Under the pieces are notes generated by a model. That model made no database searches and had not been told where the DNA came from. It was given only the letters and a program-made list of their open reading frames with translations. A stretch of DNA of 64,000 nt from Undaria pinnatifida. Taxonomy: Eukaryota; Sar; Phaeophyceae; Laminariales; Alariaceae. The position numbers were made by a program, and so were the translations under genes. Positions 40,539-52,090 of this stretch are shown one piece after another. The DNA is taken from assembly GCA_012845835.1 (NCBI GenBank), contig JABAKD010000021.1, positions 4,960,706 through 5,024,705 of the forward strand, given 5' to 3'. How positions within the stretch are numbered: position 1 is the stretch's first letter; each line of letters starts with the position of its first letter.

Positions 40539-40622
40539 TGTTATAAGGCTTAGTTTGGGTAAGCTATTGGTCAACCTTTGGCAAGTGGTCAAACGGACTA
40601 ATACCCCACTAATACCTTGACA
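40539..40622 (+). repeat. TRIM 3' LTR
   Basis: 84 bp, preceded by the polypurine tract and followed by AATG. Confidence 0.85.
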
Positions 40623-40845
40623 AATGCCAACCATTTTCTCGAAAAAAAACCGGTAAGGTGTCCTCCCCATATATACTAGACGTTTTTTACCAACAGCGAT
40701 GGTTGGGTGAACGACAGCTGGTTGTGCGGTGTGATGTGGGAGAAGCAACAGACACATGATGCAAAATTCAGTTCAGACGAAGGCATAAACATATATAAAA
40801 TCATTCCTTGAATATAGAGCCATTCCTTGGTGTCATGGACTTTGG

Positions 40846-41037
40846 TCCGGAGTTTTTTGTCTCGGCCTAAGTATGCGATTCGCGGAACTGGAATTCTCGG
40901 TCGAATATGGCTTGGTTCGAGCGCCGCCTTCGGGGGGCGGTTCCAACGCCCCTCGCCCTGCCGTGTCCGTTCCGCACATCGACGTGAACGCGGACGGGCG
41001 CCGAGCGAGACGAGCGAGTGTCGAGGAGGAATTTTGG
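40846..41037. repeat. Dispersed repeat family H, copy 2
   Basis: Same landmarks as 5040-5228. CTTCGGGGGGCGGTTCCAAC and CCCTCGCCCTGCCGTGTCCG are the most conserved. Class unknown. Confidence 0.75.
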
Positions 41038-41119
41038 AAAAATTGTTGAATCTTAATGGCTGCAACGCCTGAATGATTTACAAAATTGGCATCATTTCCA
41101 AACGGTACGTGATAATGTT

Positions 41120-41345
41120 TGGAATTTTGCGTACCGGGTGAGAACAGCAGTATGTACGACGAGCATGAACGCCAACTGACGGCATTGGCAAACACACAAC
41201 ATCAGGTGCATGCAGCAGCAGTAGCCGAAGGGCGAAACTTCTAGCACATACTGCTGCAACTAGTAGCAACCAAAACCACAGCAGATAGCTCAAAGTGCAG
41301 TACGAGTGCAGGTGGCAAGTTTAGTCGTACACGCATCACTCTGTC
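41120..41345 (+). repeat. 225-bp direct duplication, copy 1
   Basis: Near-identical to 41590-41815: TGAGAACAGCAGTATGTACG, ACGAGCATGAACGCCAACTG, AGCCGAAGGGCGAAACTTCT, CTCAAAGTGCAGTACGAGTG, TAGTCGTACACGCATCACTC. Copies differ at a few sites and by a 3-bp CAG-type indel. Confidence 0.85.
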
Positions 41346-41589
41346 CAATAGTCTATATATAACAGCATCTCAAGCAGGTAGAAGAGCCGTCTCTTCGGCC
41401 TTTGGCCTTGGCTTTAGCACGGCCGCTGACACTCCAGGCAGCCTCTGCTGTAGGTATGAACGAGTGCGGTTGATCCGCAGCGAACTATCCCGCTGTGCTC
41501 GCCTCTATGTGGCCATTGTCCATGCCATTTCATGTCACCTCCCTTCTGTTTTGAGCTCGTCGTCGTGCCGTCGAGGTACGAGGAAACCC

Positions 41590-41815
41590 GTACGTACTGG
41601 GTGAGAACAGCAGTATGTACGACGAGCATGAACGCCAACTGACAACATTGGCAAACACACAACATCAGGTGCAGCAGCAGTAGCCGAAGGGCGAAACTTC
41701 TAGCACATACAGCAGCAACTAGTAGCAACCAGAACCACAGCAGATAGCTCAAAGTGCAGTACGAGTGCCGTTGGCAAGTTTAGTCGTACACGCATCACTC
41801 TGTCCAATATATAAG
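41590..41815 (+). repeat. 225-bp direct duplication, copy 2
   Basis: See copy 1. The intervening 245 bp is unique, so this is a dispersed duplication, not a tandem one. Confidence 0.85.
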
Positions 41816-42164
41816 AACCGTTTTATGTTCATATTGATGGAGAAAAAAATACCAGGTCGTATTACATTTATTTCCTGTAAGAATGATACGTCGTACGAGC
41901 GGACGTTCTGATTCTGGTGCCGTGAGACCATCGAGCACACCGCATGTTTTACCCAAACAAGAGCCAACAAGAGGCAGCGCACAGGAGCCCCCAACACAGA
42001 GACACGTGACAACCACGGCCAGCTGTCGGTCGCGTAATTGTCCGGTGGTCCGTGCTTCGGTGGGTGTATCGGAAGTCGTTCGTAGTACTGCTGTAGATCG
42101 TCGAAAAACCACGTGGCATCGTGCTGGTGGCAAGACTCGCCAGTAGACCCCCCAAAATTTATTT
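41816..42164. other. Unassigned non-coding DNA
   Basis: Open frames at 41883-42146 (plus) and the opposite strand have no recognised domain. No repeat family of the window matches. Confidence 0.4.
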
Positions 42165-42575
42165 ACCTTTTCTTTTTCTTGGCCCCATGCACCCATTTAT
42201 TTCCTTTCCTTTCTCTTCTTTGTTTCTTTTTTCCAATTGACTTGCGTCTGTTGTGCGCATGCGTAGTGATAGATACCACGTGTAATATATACGTGGTAGT
42301 CTTTCTTGGTTGGCAAGCGGTATAGTCGGTTTTCCCAGGCGCGAGTAATGAGACGTATGCACCGGTATGGACCTGGCACATCGTAGACTGACTCCCGATT
42401 TCACTTTTATATGTTTCTGGTGGAGGCATGAATTGCGTCAGCTGTGATTTATGCGTGTACCACCTTTGGTTTGTGTTTTCCCCCTAGGGTATTCCTCAGC
42501 TCCAGAGTGACTGGAGCCTGTCCTGTGACCACGGACTTGATTATGCGAGTTAATGTGAGAACGACAACAACAACA
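42165..42575 (-). mobile_element. Family C retroposon-like repeat, near full length
   Basis: Minus orientation. TTTCTTTTTTCCAATTGACT, TGCGTCTGTTGTGCGCATGC, a TACGTGGTAGTCTTTCTTGG block, CAAGCGGTATAGTCGGTTTT, GCATGAATTGCGTCAGCTGT, CTCCAGAGTGACTGGAGCCT, GTTAATGTGAGAACGACAAC and a CAACAACAA tail. About 410 bp, the same order as the 18575 copy. Confidence 0.8.
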
Positions 42576-44470
42576 ACTAACTGAAATATTGCCTGTTTCT
42601 TGACCTTTCAGCTGCTTCCTGCAAACTTGGTTTTTCTGCCAACACGATTGTGAACTTTTTCGCGATTTTTTCTTCCTTTTTGTCTAGTAAGTTGAACTTC
42701 CTACTGCCGCTAATTGCCGCCTGACAGCTGTGCATTAGTTGCGGAACGGTCCAGCTTTAGCTTTTCTTTGATTCGCACCATTTGTTTTGTACTTGACGAA
42801 GCTTCAACGGCTGAGATCTGGGCTTGGCTCATCAGCTCGACACCGCCCAGCACCCCATCGCAGCGCTATAGCTTACAGCAACGAGGCGCCGTGCAGTGCC
42901 CTGCGATGCCCTGCGGCTCAGCTCAGCAGCGCACCGCTAGCTCAGCAGAGCGACGCGCTATGCTTTGCCGTGCTCTGCCATCGCGGTCGTTCGTTATTCA
43001 TGATATCTAAAACTTCGCGTACGCTGATATTTAGGTATTTGGCGCTTTATTCTGTATATATCGCGTCAACCATCGTAATATCATACAATATGGGGGAGGG
43101 AATGTAATCTCTACCTGGTATGCAAAGATCCTGTTTTTTTTTAATCATTTGTCAGCCGGCCGCCCCGGTGGCCTATTAATAATAGTGGTTTTACCCTCGA
43201 ATACTACTAACGTTTGGTTGTCCTTGAGTTCGACACCCACCACGATGAGATTTGACTTTATTTGCAAAAATGCAAAAAAAAAACAGGCATCAATCAACTG
43301 CTGAGAGCGTCTAGCAGCGTGGGTTGGTTCGACGCGAGTCGACGAGGGAAGAAAATGCTGGATTCTCCTGGCGGTAAAAATGAAAGCACGTGCCGAAGTG
43401 GGGAGGGAGGAGGAGGGCCCGCTATTGACCCCGGATCTGAGTTACTACTGGGAGGGAGCGCCAGAGTGGTGCGGGGATAATAAATGGGATGAAGAAAAAA
43501 AATGTTGCAAAGGTATATTATTATTACTACCAGTAAATAATATGTCAGTCTCTAGGAAATACGCACGGCACTATCAGCAGTCGTCATGGTAGAGACACTC
43601 CGGATATTATGCATTGAGGGGACGCGTCCAATTTCGACGACGTGAAAGCCCCCACGAAGAAAAGACAGCAGACACACATATCCCGCCTTCCCGAGAAAAA
43701 GCAGAGAAGAAGCGCTACGCCAACCTCCCGTACGAGCAAAGCCACCCCCGCACCAATCTTAGACAACGCCGCCTCAACGAGAGATCGCCCTCCTCTTCTA
43801 CGTTTTCCTCCTCGCCCGCGACCACGCAGACCAATCAATGCGACAGCCTTCACGTAACAAACAAAGCAATCTTCTTCCAAAACCTCGCCGGCTGACATGT
43901 CCTTATGTCGACGTTTGATGCAAACCGACTTTGCATCCTGTCGACATCGAACCTCCATTGCCACGGGGACAGCAGTGCAGTCTCTTCATTAATGCCAAGG
44001 CCTCTTTTGTTTCGCCTAGAGGCGACGCAGGTTCTCAATAATACTCTTTTCGGTATTTTTGTTTGATAGACGCCAACTTCTACTTGACGGCGCATTTAAT
44101 AGTTTGTTTCGCCTATCCTTGCCTTCTTTTTTACTGTATAATATTACGTTTTTTCTTTTGTCAAAGCATGACTTTCAGAATCCCATGTTCGTATGAAACT
44201 CTTGGCATTACTTTAAAGTTCAATGCATGCCAAATCGGACAGCTACACCGGATTGGGGAATTGTTGGAACAAAAATGTCTTCCGCCGAACAGACTGTTTG
44301 TGTTGTTGCGTCCCTCTCGACCACACCCCGTCATCCCGCCCTTCTTCGGTGGCAAGCAACGTAGAAAAAGTAGTGTTGGCAAAAGCTACGCAAGCAGCAC
44401 ACCAGTAGACTAGACTATAGTCTAAATATATTCTTGTTCGGGAAAATGTTTGCTGGTTGTGTAAGCGGCG
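42576..44470. other. Non-coding, no supported gene
   Basis: A GC-rich simple stretch at 42880-42990 resembles 118-216. The stretch 43620-43900 is open on both strands and Arg/Pro/Ser-rich without domains. The stretch 44165-44410 has an open plus frame, also unrecognised. A B-box-like GAGTTCGACACCC at 43229 has no tRNA fold around it. Confidence 0.4.
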
Positions 44471-44479
44471 GGAGCAACG

Positions 44480-44578
44480 GCAGCGCTGGGCGGCAGCAGC
44501 AGCAGCTGCAGCAGCAGCAGCAGAGGCAGCAGTAGCAGCAGTAGTAGGAGTAGTAGTAGCAGCAGGAGGAGGAAAAGT

Positions 44579-44621
<43 letters not shown>

Positions 44622-44645
44622 ATCGACAACAACCACACACACAGC
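44480..44645 (+). repeat. CAG/AGC/AGT microsatellite
   Basis: Compound (CAG)n, (AGT)n and (AGG)n repeat, longest pure run (AGC)n at 44579-44618. It generates poly-Ala, poly-Cys, poly-Leu and poly-Gln frames that are not genes. Confidence 0.9.
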
Positions 44646-46189
44646 AGTAGCAGTATACGAGCAGCGGCACAGAAGAAACAGATGCAGCTATTATTAATGA
44701 ATAGCTGCAGATTTTTGCCGAATCTCCTTTTAGAGATGGATACAAAATAGTCTACCGGTACTATTTAATACTACTGTTGTACCTGGTATTGCTGTGCCAC
44801 GCATGTATAGCACGCGCACATACAACCGCCGCCATCGTTGCGGCTGGCGCATACAAATCCACCGCAGTACGTCCCGCAGTACGTACTATTAATAGGTCCT
44901 CTCGCATACCGTACACCAGAAGATATATCTCTGTCCCATACAGGAGGAGCAGTGAGTGGTTTACAAAGCGCTTGTACTTGCATGTCTCAGGGGTCACCAG
45001 GTTGGTTATGGTGAAGAATCGGCACGGACAATGGATGTCGATGGGACCATCATACAACAAAGAAACACACCACAACCCGCACATCGGCCGCCAGAGCATC
45101 GCCGACAGACAGCAAGGTATAATACACCTGGTATTCAGAGCGCATCTATTTATAGATACTCGTACTACGTCGATCTTAGTTTTTTACTGGTGTATGTACC
45201 GTAGATGGTTGTTTTGGAGTTGTATTTCATGGCGCAGGCAGAATACGTCCTTGGTCGTGTCCGTGTGTGGACGGCGATAGTCGTGCCAGTGTGTTTTTCA
45301 TTCTCCATGAAATAATTCGAAGGATGGGCGGGCCGCGGGCAGATCACGGGCACGCGGGACCACCGGGAACGGCTGCTATTATACTTGCTGCCTGCTGTAC
45401 TCCGGCCGTCCGGTACAGCAATCAGGAGTATCCTAATAGGTACCAGGTACCACAGTGTCAGGTACCTGTAGGTACACACAAGGGCTCTGCTGTGCGGGCG
45501 GCTGACGCCGCCGGCTATAAACTCGCGTAAGGAAGGATACAACTGAATAAAAAAGTGAACGCAGATGTTTGGAAGAGTCGTGATTTGCATGGTGCAACTA
45601 GCGATTTCACAATGCTAAGACCTGCTGTGCAGAGCTGACTGCCCTGACTACTATGCTCTGCTTGGCGCTTGTTGGCGAGATGTTACGTTCTGATCGGCAG
45701 TACGGGAGGGTATATTTCGCGGGGGGAGGGACTGAAACCGAGAAGACCGAGAAGGAAGACACGGGTTAACCAAAGAAAGCGAAAATGCGATTACACAAAC
45801 AGTAGATCATTCGCCATTTTGGCTATTGGCCAAACAGTAGGTCATTGAAGATGCCAATGATACCCATTGTCGGCCCCATTGGGCTACGAAAAGTACCCAT
45901 CGATACCTATCGCAGGCAACAATAATATGTCTCCGTTTTTTGGATTAGGATCCTCCTATCGATTGCCTGTTGACCTGTGGAACCTATTGTCCAGGGTGTG
46001 CTATCTACCAGGTACGTCAGGGTAAGTAGGTATGCAAAAGTATCCATACCCACAGCAGTACACAGGACACCTACTGCCAAAGTACCTGTGTATGTAGACT
46101 AGTCTATCGTTGAAGCCACAATTCCGATTACAATAGACAGCGCCCAAAATCAATTGTAGCCGCAATTCCGATTTTGATATAGACAGCAT
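44646..46189. other. Non-coding, ACCTGGTAT-type motifs
   Basis: No gene recognised. Repeated short motifs (ACCTGGTATT, TACCAGGTAC, GGTACCAGGT) occur near 44780, 45127, 45440 and 46010, as elsewhere in the window. Just before the inverted repeat, GCCACAATTCCGATT and GCCGCAATTCCGATT repeat 42 bp apart at about 46113 and 46158. Confidence 0.4.
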
Positions 46190-46968
46190 GTGAAAGAGTC
46201 GTGGTGCCGGAAGGTGAGAGGGAAAGGACGCAGGGGTATCAGCTTCGCTTGGAGACAGCACCGGTTCTTCTTTGTAGATTTCTTAGTACTGGCACTGAGT
46301 CATGAGAAGCTCGAGGAGACAGGCGAGGAGGAGGAGGAGTGGGAGCACGGGGGTGGGGTGAGGCTCACAGAGTTCGATTCACCCCAGCATTGCTGCTGTC
46401 CTCTCCTGGACCTTTACCTATGGAACGTACAAGGAATGTTCTCCTAGATGTTCTATATTTCCATGAGCGCCTAACGCGCTTACTTCTATCTATCTTGTCC
46501 AGAGGAAGAACGTTCCATTCCCGAGAACGCTCTTATAAGCTAGCCAGATTCTACGGGTTATCTTCTCCACTTAGAATATTCCGTTTAAGAGAACCTTCTT
46601 GTGGCCAATAGACCATAACTCTACGGGCTATCTTACCGAATCTTTTTCCAGCTATACTGACACTCTATTACATTAGCCCACCCTGAATAGTCGTAGATGC
46701 AGATCACCTGCCCATCAAAGGATGTCAAGAAAACATCCTGAATTGTGAAGGGGATCGAAGATGCGGCTATTCGAAACAAACGAAAATGAGGCTATAGATT
46801 CACCCACACCTCGTAATAATGAGGCTTAAACGCCTCATTGCAAGATATACAACCCCATGAAGGAGCTCACAACCGTGAGAGCTCGAGAAAGGGTATGTAC
46901 CTACGGTATACCAGTAACAATCGGCGTGCGAAAACACGAAGGGCGCGGCCACTGAGCGCAAGGATGCG
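46190..46968 (-). repeat. 0.8-kb inverted-repeat sequence, right copy
   Basis: Reverse complement of 38781-39586, with about 85-90% identity by eye and small indels in the GGAGGA stretch. Unlike the left copy, it runs without a break into the purine-rich region. Confidence 0.85.
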
Positions 46969-49900
46969 AAGGGAGCCAAAGAGAAAGGTATAGACGCGTA
47001 AACCAAGTCAAAAGAGAAGAAGGGGAACACGTGTCACGCTGTGAAGGCCACACGAGTTTACGGCCTGAAGCGTGGTGCCGAAGGGGCGGGCGATCGATTC
47101 ATTTGCCGGAGGATAATAGAGAAATCAAGAAACACTGCCTAAACGAAGATCATGGACATCCGCTACGTTGAACATGGACAGCTGACGTGGGGCCATCGGT
47201 CAAAGAGAAACGATCAGGACGCGAAGAAGTACGCAAGCGTCGGGCCATTGGTCGAACGGCAGAAGAGCAAGAGCCTGAAACAAGAGAAAACAAAGAACAG
47301 TGCCTGAAATAATGTCAGGGTCCGCAAGGTTGGCCTGGAAGGCTGACGTGGGACCATTGGTCGAAACGAAAAACTATAAAGAACCAGTACGCTGAGGTGT
47401 AACGGAAGTACAGGGGCCGTAATATGGGACCTAGGAGGCTAGCATAAGGCCCTTGGTCGAACTGTAGAACGGGAAGCCGAGGCAACCAAAACAAATCGCA
47501 AAAACGCAGTGAAAGACAACACGTAATCAGTGGCACAGACAACACCAAAATGGTGGTACTGGAGGCGTGTGTGATACGCCGGAAAGCTGAACCGAGGGGC
47601 AACAGTGGGGTACCCTTAGAAGCTATCTGGGTACAGTACCAGAAAAACGGGAAGAGATAAGTGGTGAGGTCACCTAGCCAAAGCAATACGCAAACAAAGA
47701 CGAAACTGAAACCTAGACACAGAAAGACGGAAGGTACGATCGGAAGCTGGAAAGAGAGTCGACACATGACACCTTGAGAGGCAAACTAATAACGGGAACA
47801 ATGTCAGCAAACGTAGCGAGGCTATTCAACCATAACAGAGCCAGCCAAAAATGGGGTCAACAAGAAGATACTCGTTCGAAGCAGAGCTGGAAGTGTCTAG
47901 CTCCAGAAAGAATGTAGGGAGCAGAGAAGACAATATGAAGAAAGCCGCAGCTAGGTACTATACGTCGGGGACACGGGGTCGCTAACGTGGAGCAACCCTA
48001 AAAAGGTAACCGAGACAAATGCACGGGAAAACAGGAAGTAGGTAAATCGTGTCACAACAGCGTACCGCAGCCTGACAAAAAAAAGGAGGGTCCATAGCAA
48101 GGGACCTTGAAAGGCTACTTTAAGAAAACAAGCAACACTAGATACGTAGCGAGGGCATTCCTCCGAAAGCGATTTCGCCGAAAGCATAACCAAAAAGGGG
48201 GTCAACATGGAAACGACCTATATGGGCTGCGAAGCCAAACTGGAGTCAAAACGTGGGACCGATGCGATAGATACGCCAACAAGTCAAGAGAAAAGCGGGG
48301 GCCAAGAGGGGACGGCCTGTGGACTGCACAGTCAGGACGGGCTGCAAAGCCATGATTAAGGCCGGTGTAGTTGAACCCTATGGGCGGGTATGCCGAAAAG
48401 AATCAAGAAAAAGTGGTCGAGAGAAACAAGACCTGTTAGCTGCAAAGCCAGGACGGGGATCAGTGTCGTTGGGCCGTAGGGACATGGGTGCCAAGAGAAA
48501 AAGGTAAGAAAGAGTGGGCCAGGGGAATGGATCCGCTGACTACAAAGCTAGAACAGAGCCCGACAGCAAGGAGCTCTACGGGGCAGGTACGACTAAACAA
48601 AGTAGAGGCCAAAGAGAACCGACAGATGGGCTGGAGAGTCAGCACGGGACCGCTAACGTGGAGCTAAGGGGCGCTCTCAATGTGAAACCAGTGGTCGATA
48701 ATGGGGCCGTAGACAGTAGCAATAGCTGAAATGCCGTAATACCAAGTGGTTGGGGCTAAAGTGCGGCGACGTCAGTCGTGGGAAAAAGTACGCCAAGAAG
48801 CAAGAAAGGTCCAACAACAAAAGGGAAGTATGCCAAGGGGCAAGGAAAGTCCAGCAACAAGAAAGGAGATAATGCCTCGCGAAAAACGAAGAGAAATAAC
48901 GCGGGAAGCATCTATGTTGTCGCCAATCGCATAAGGCGAGGTGAAATCGAGACGATGGAAAACCACTACATGGTTCGGAAGCGCCATGTTTCGTCGGTAT
49001 GCACGACACTTGGGCAGGCTACATCGGCGGTAGAAGACGGAAGCAAAACCACAAAGGCGAACACTCGTCGTGCTGTAGAAAAGTAGAACAACTTGGGCAC
49101 AAGTTCAAGATCAAGGCGCCCATGAAGATCACCAAAAAACGAACCAATGCCATACTTTGAATGCGGCAAAGAAGACAGAAGGCATTCTATTACGGAAAAA
49201 CGTTTTTGGAGCCTCAACGATAGTCAGACTTTGAAGGGGTACTTTGGGGAGCCGCGAGGCGATACCACTGACTACACTGGAGCCTACCAGGTAGAATTGC
49301 ACTGAGACAGTAGGGTCCAAATACAATACGCGCACTAGGCGTTCACGAACAAGTTCTCCCAGAAGAAAGGAGAGAAGGCTACTACTGTCGGTCGCTAGCT
49401 GCGCATAGCTATATCCAATAAGGAGCAAGCGCGTCCAGAAATAACAAAAAAAATAAATAATACCCGCGTTGCATGGACGCGAAAGCGGAAGGTATAGGTT
49501 TCGAAAAAGCACAAATGCCAGAGTCGGGAGTAAATACGTTCCGAAAATGCACACACTGCAGAGGGGAGGGGGTGTACGTTCCCATTCGGCACATAGCGCA
49601 GGGGGAAGGAAAACTAAGATACAAAAAACAAGCTAACACGATATTATTTTCAACTCATACCGTGAGAGCGGTAAAAACGGGATCTTAACACAACGGAGGG
49701 CTCAGAAACTCTGCGAAAGAGCACACACATGGTACAGACAATATCTCGGCTGAGAAGGAATCACACGGAAGTGTTACGATGTCGCGGGCTGATACTGTAA
49801 GCCGGACAGAGGGAAGGGGCAAATCACGTACAGCTATAAAAATGCTGGCGGGGCGTATGCACAGCGTGCAAGCGAAGTTCAGGCTAATAAGGATCAATCA

Positions 49901-50930
49901 AAACTACCATGTTTTCGGCGGTTGATACTATAACGAAGCCTAGAGGGGGGGGGGCGTAAACAAACAACGGACCAGAAAATTCTAGCAAAAAGTTGATGTC
50001 GTGAAACTCTGAAAATGTGGCCTACTATAGAGCCATTCCTACTGGAAGCTAAGCGACGAAAAATCGGGGAAAACATACGCGAAAACACTTGAATCTCCAA
50101 CCGAGAAGAGGGGACTTGTGCAGGGCGATATGACGCAAACAAGGTGGACAACACGCATCAATAAGCACATACGGCGTGCGTAGTGCAGAAAACAGAAGAA
50201 GGGCCAGAGCACATACCAGGTATACCACATTGGTAACAGAACAAATACGACGCCTCAATAAGCACTTATGACGTACGTAATGCAAAGAGCTGAAGAATCG
50301 CCAAGATGGGCATATCACAGCGGGTTTGGAGACATATACGATGCCCAAATATGCACCTATTTCGTACGTAGTGCAGGAAGCAAGAGAAAGGCTGACAAAA
50401 AAAAATACCACAGCGGGTTCGCGGACTGCGAAACAAGGGTACGCTAAACCGACGAGAGGAAACGAAAACACGGCAGGTTTGGGCCAAGTTACGAAAACGG
50501 GGCAGACTAAACCGGCACAAACCGGGAGACGGAACCATCACAAATTTTCGGCCTGGTTACGAAAATGGAGCCAGCTAAACCAGTGGCTGGAAGGCCAGGG
50601 TAGCACACCGACGCAAGTACGCAAACATATGGGCTGGTCAAAAGTAGGACAACCCGAAAAGTCAAGGCAAAGAAGAGGCACCTTGAAACTAACTGAACAA
50701 CAAAATCAAACCCGAAAGAGAAAATCAAGAAGCCAATGCGCACAAAACAAATCCCATGAAAAAACTCAAGAAGGAACTCAAGAAACATGGTTAGGGGGAG
50801 AAGCAACAAGACAAAAGGGCAAGTGCGACTCAACGCGATAATACCCTGGCTGAAGATATCCCTGTCGCGTGGCGTTGTAGATATGCCGATCCGTAGAGGG
50901 TGCTCCGCGAAGTTGTGCAGTAGACACGCC
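46969..50930. other. Purine-rich, ORF-poor degenerate repeat tract
   Basis: About 4 kb with a plus strand rich in A and G. Recurrent motifs: GCTGACGTGGG(G/A)CCAT(T/C)GGTC at 47171 and 47341 with a variant at 47450; GGCTGCAAAGCC or GCTGCAAAGCCAGGACGGG near 48340 and 48440; a roughly 110-bp unit at 50150, 50255 and 50340 (AATA(A/T)GCAC, TACGTA(A/G)TGCA). Minus-strand frames are Phe/Leu/Ser-rich artefacts of the pyrimidine strand. Confidence 0.55.
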
Positions 50931-50935
50931 GTAGG

Positions 50936-51180
50936 TTGATCCTGGAACCGGGTGGTGTAGGGTCTGAAAAAAAATCCGATGAAACGTGGCTAGTGGTCGT
51001 ACTAGGGTGTACTGCAGCGCTCCGATTGCAAGACAGTGACGTCGTGGTGTTCGCGGATGATGTGGTAGGAGCGCTGGAGACGGATGATGGTCCAGTAAAA
51101 CGCGTTGAAGAGCTCCGAGGACGAGCCAGTGAGGGCGGGGTGTTCGCGGACGATGCAGTAAGAGCTCTGTGACGGAAGAA
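50936..51180 (+). repeat. GTTCGCGGATGATG-type duplicated block
   Basis: TGTTCGCGGATGATGTGGTA, GGAGCGCTGGAGACGG and TGTTCGCGGACGATGCAGTA, AGAGCTCTGTGACGG are two copies about 95 bp apart. The frame reads FADDVV and FADDAV, which only superficially resembles an RT motif. Confidence 0.6.
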
Positions 51181-51574
51181 GACGAGGCTGCAGGAGCTCA
51201 GGTGAAAGGTGGAGCTCTGACGAAGGTGGAGCTCTGGTCGCGAAGCTCAGGTGACGACGGGTGACGACGAATCTTCGTGCAGGAGGAGTTCTGGTCGCGA
51301 AGCGCAGGCGACGACGAAGCTTTGTCGAAGATGGAGCTCTGAAAAAGGTGGATCTCTGGTCGTGAAGCTCGGGTGACGACGAAGCTCTGGCGAAGGGTGG
51401 AACTCCGGCGAAGGTGGAGCTCTGGTCGCGAACTCAGGTGACAAAGAAGCTCTGGTGAAGATGGAGCTCTAGTCGCAAATCCCAGGTGATGACGAAGCTC
51501 TGGTGAAAGGTGGAACTCCCAGGTAACGACGCAGCTCTGGTGAAGATGGAGCTCTAGTCGCAAAGCTCAGGTGA
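51181..51574 (+). repeat. Minisatellite, left of the Copia insertion
   Basis: Irregular units of GTGACGACGAAGCTCTGG, TGAAGATGGAGCTCTGGTCG and CGAAGCTCAGGT, about 45-50 bp. It resumes after the Copia element at 57822. Confidence 0.85.
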
Positions 51575-51579
51575 TGATG

Positions 51580-51999
51580 TGTTGGTGATAGCGGCAGTGT
51601 GTATCGGCCGAGCTGCTGTAGATCATCTGATTGGATAATTTGAATATTGAATTGTCAATTGTAGTAAGTTGATGCTGGATATTCTGGGAATATTCTTTGT
51701 GGTACTTCGGTAGGTTGTACACAGGTACGAGCTATACAATGGACCGCAGGTGTGTGTGTCGGTACATTGGTATGTGGTACATTGGACACTTATCCAGTAG
51801 GAAGGTTCAGGCATTGTTGCTGTAGGTCTGACTATCAGGCTATTGTCATGTTAGGGGTATTGTTTGTGGTACGGAGGGTGAGGTTGTGCGCGCCCACGAG
51901 CGCCCCCACCCTGCTCACTCCACCTTGCCTACCTGTCTCAGAAGGGCAATTGCTCAATAATACAACATATTTTCCCCAGAAGCCACGAGTTTACCAACA
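51580..51999 (+). repeat. Copia 5' LTR
   Basis: 420 bp. Differences from the 3' LTR seen: CAGTGTG for CAATGTG, GCTGGAT for GCCTGAT, ACAGGTAC for ACAAGTAC, CCCTGCTC for CCTTGCTC. Confidence 0.95.
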
Positions 52000-52090
52000 C
52001 GCTATAGCGTCAAAGGTGTCTACTGCTCCGTCGTCCCCTTGGACTACACTAGACTGCTGTACGAGAGAGGCCTGATCAACCTGTCTCATC

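Larger units (their letters stand above)
40250..40622 (+). mobile_element. TRIM (terminal-repeat retrotransposon in miniature)
   Basis: LTRs 40250-40333 and 40539-40622 (84 bp each, TGTTATAAGGC to ACA), 205-bp interior, and AATG on both sides (40246-40249, 40623-40626). The PBS TGGCGTCGACGGCAGGAC starts 2 nt after the 5' LTR. A polypurine tract AGGGGGGGGAGAG directly precedes the 3' LTR. The interior carries a tRNA-like T-arm and no frame, so movement needs enzymes from another element. Confidence 0.9.

Noticed and set aside
43160-43255. Possible tRNA gene with a B-box-like GAGTTCGACACCC
   Set aside because: No cloverleaf can be drawn: acceptor and T-stem do not pair.
44243-44750. Poly-Ala, poly-Cys, poly-Leu and poly-Gln frames
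   Set aside because: They are the frames of one CAG/AGT microsatellite on both strands.
51040-51175. FADD motif suggesting a reverse transcriptase
   Set aside because: It occurs twice in a duplicated short block, with no other RT motif around it, next to a minisatellite.
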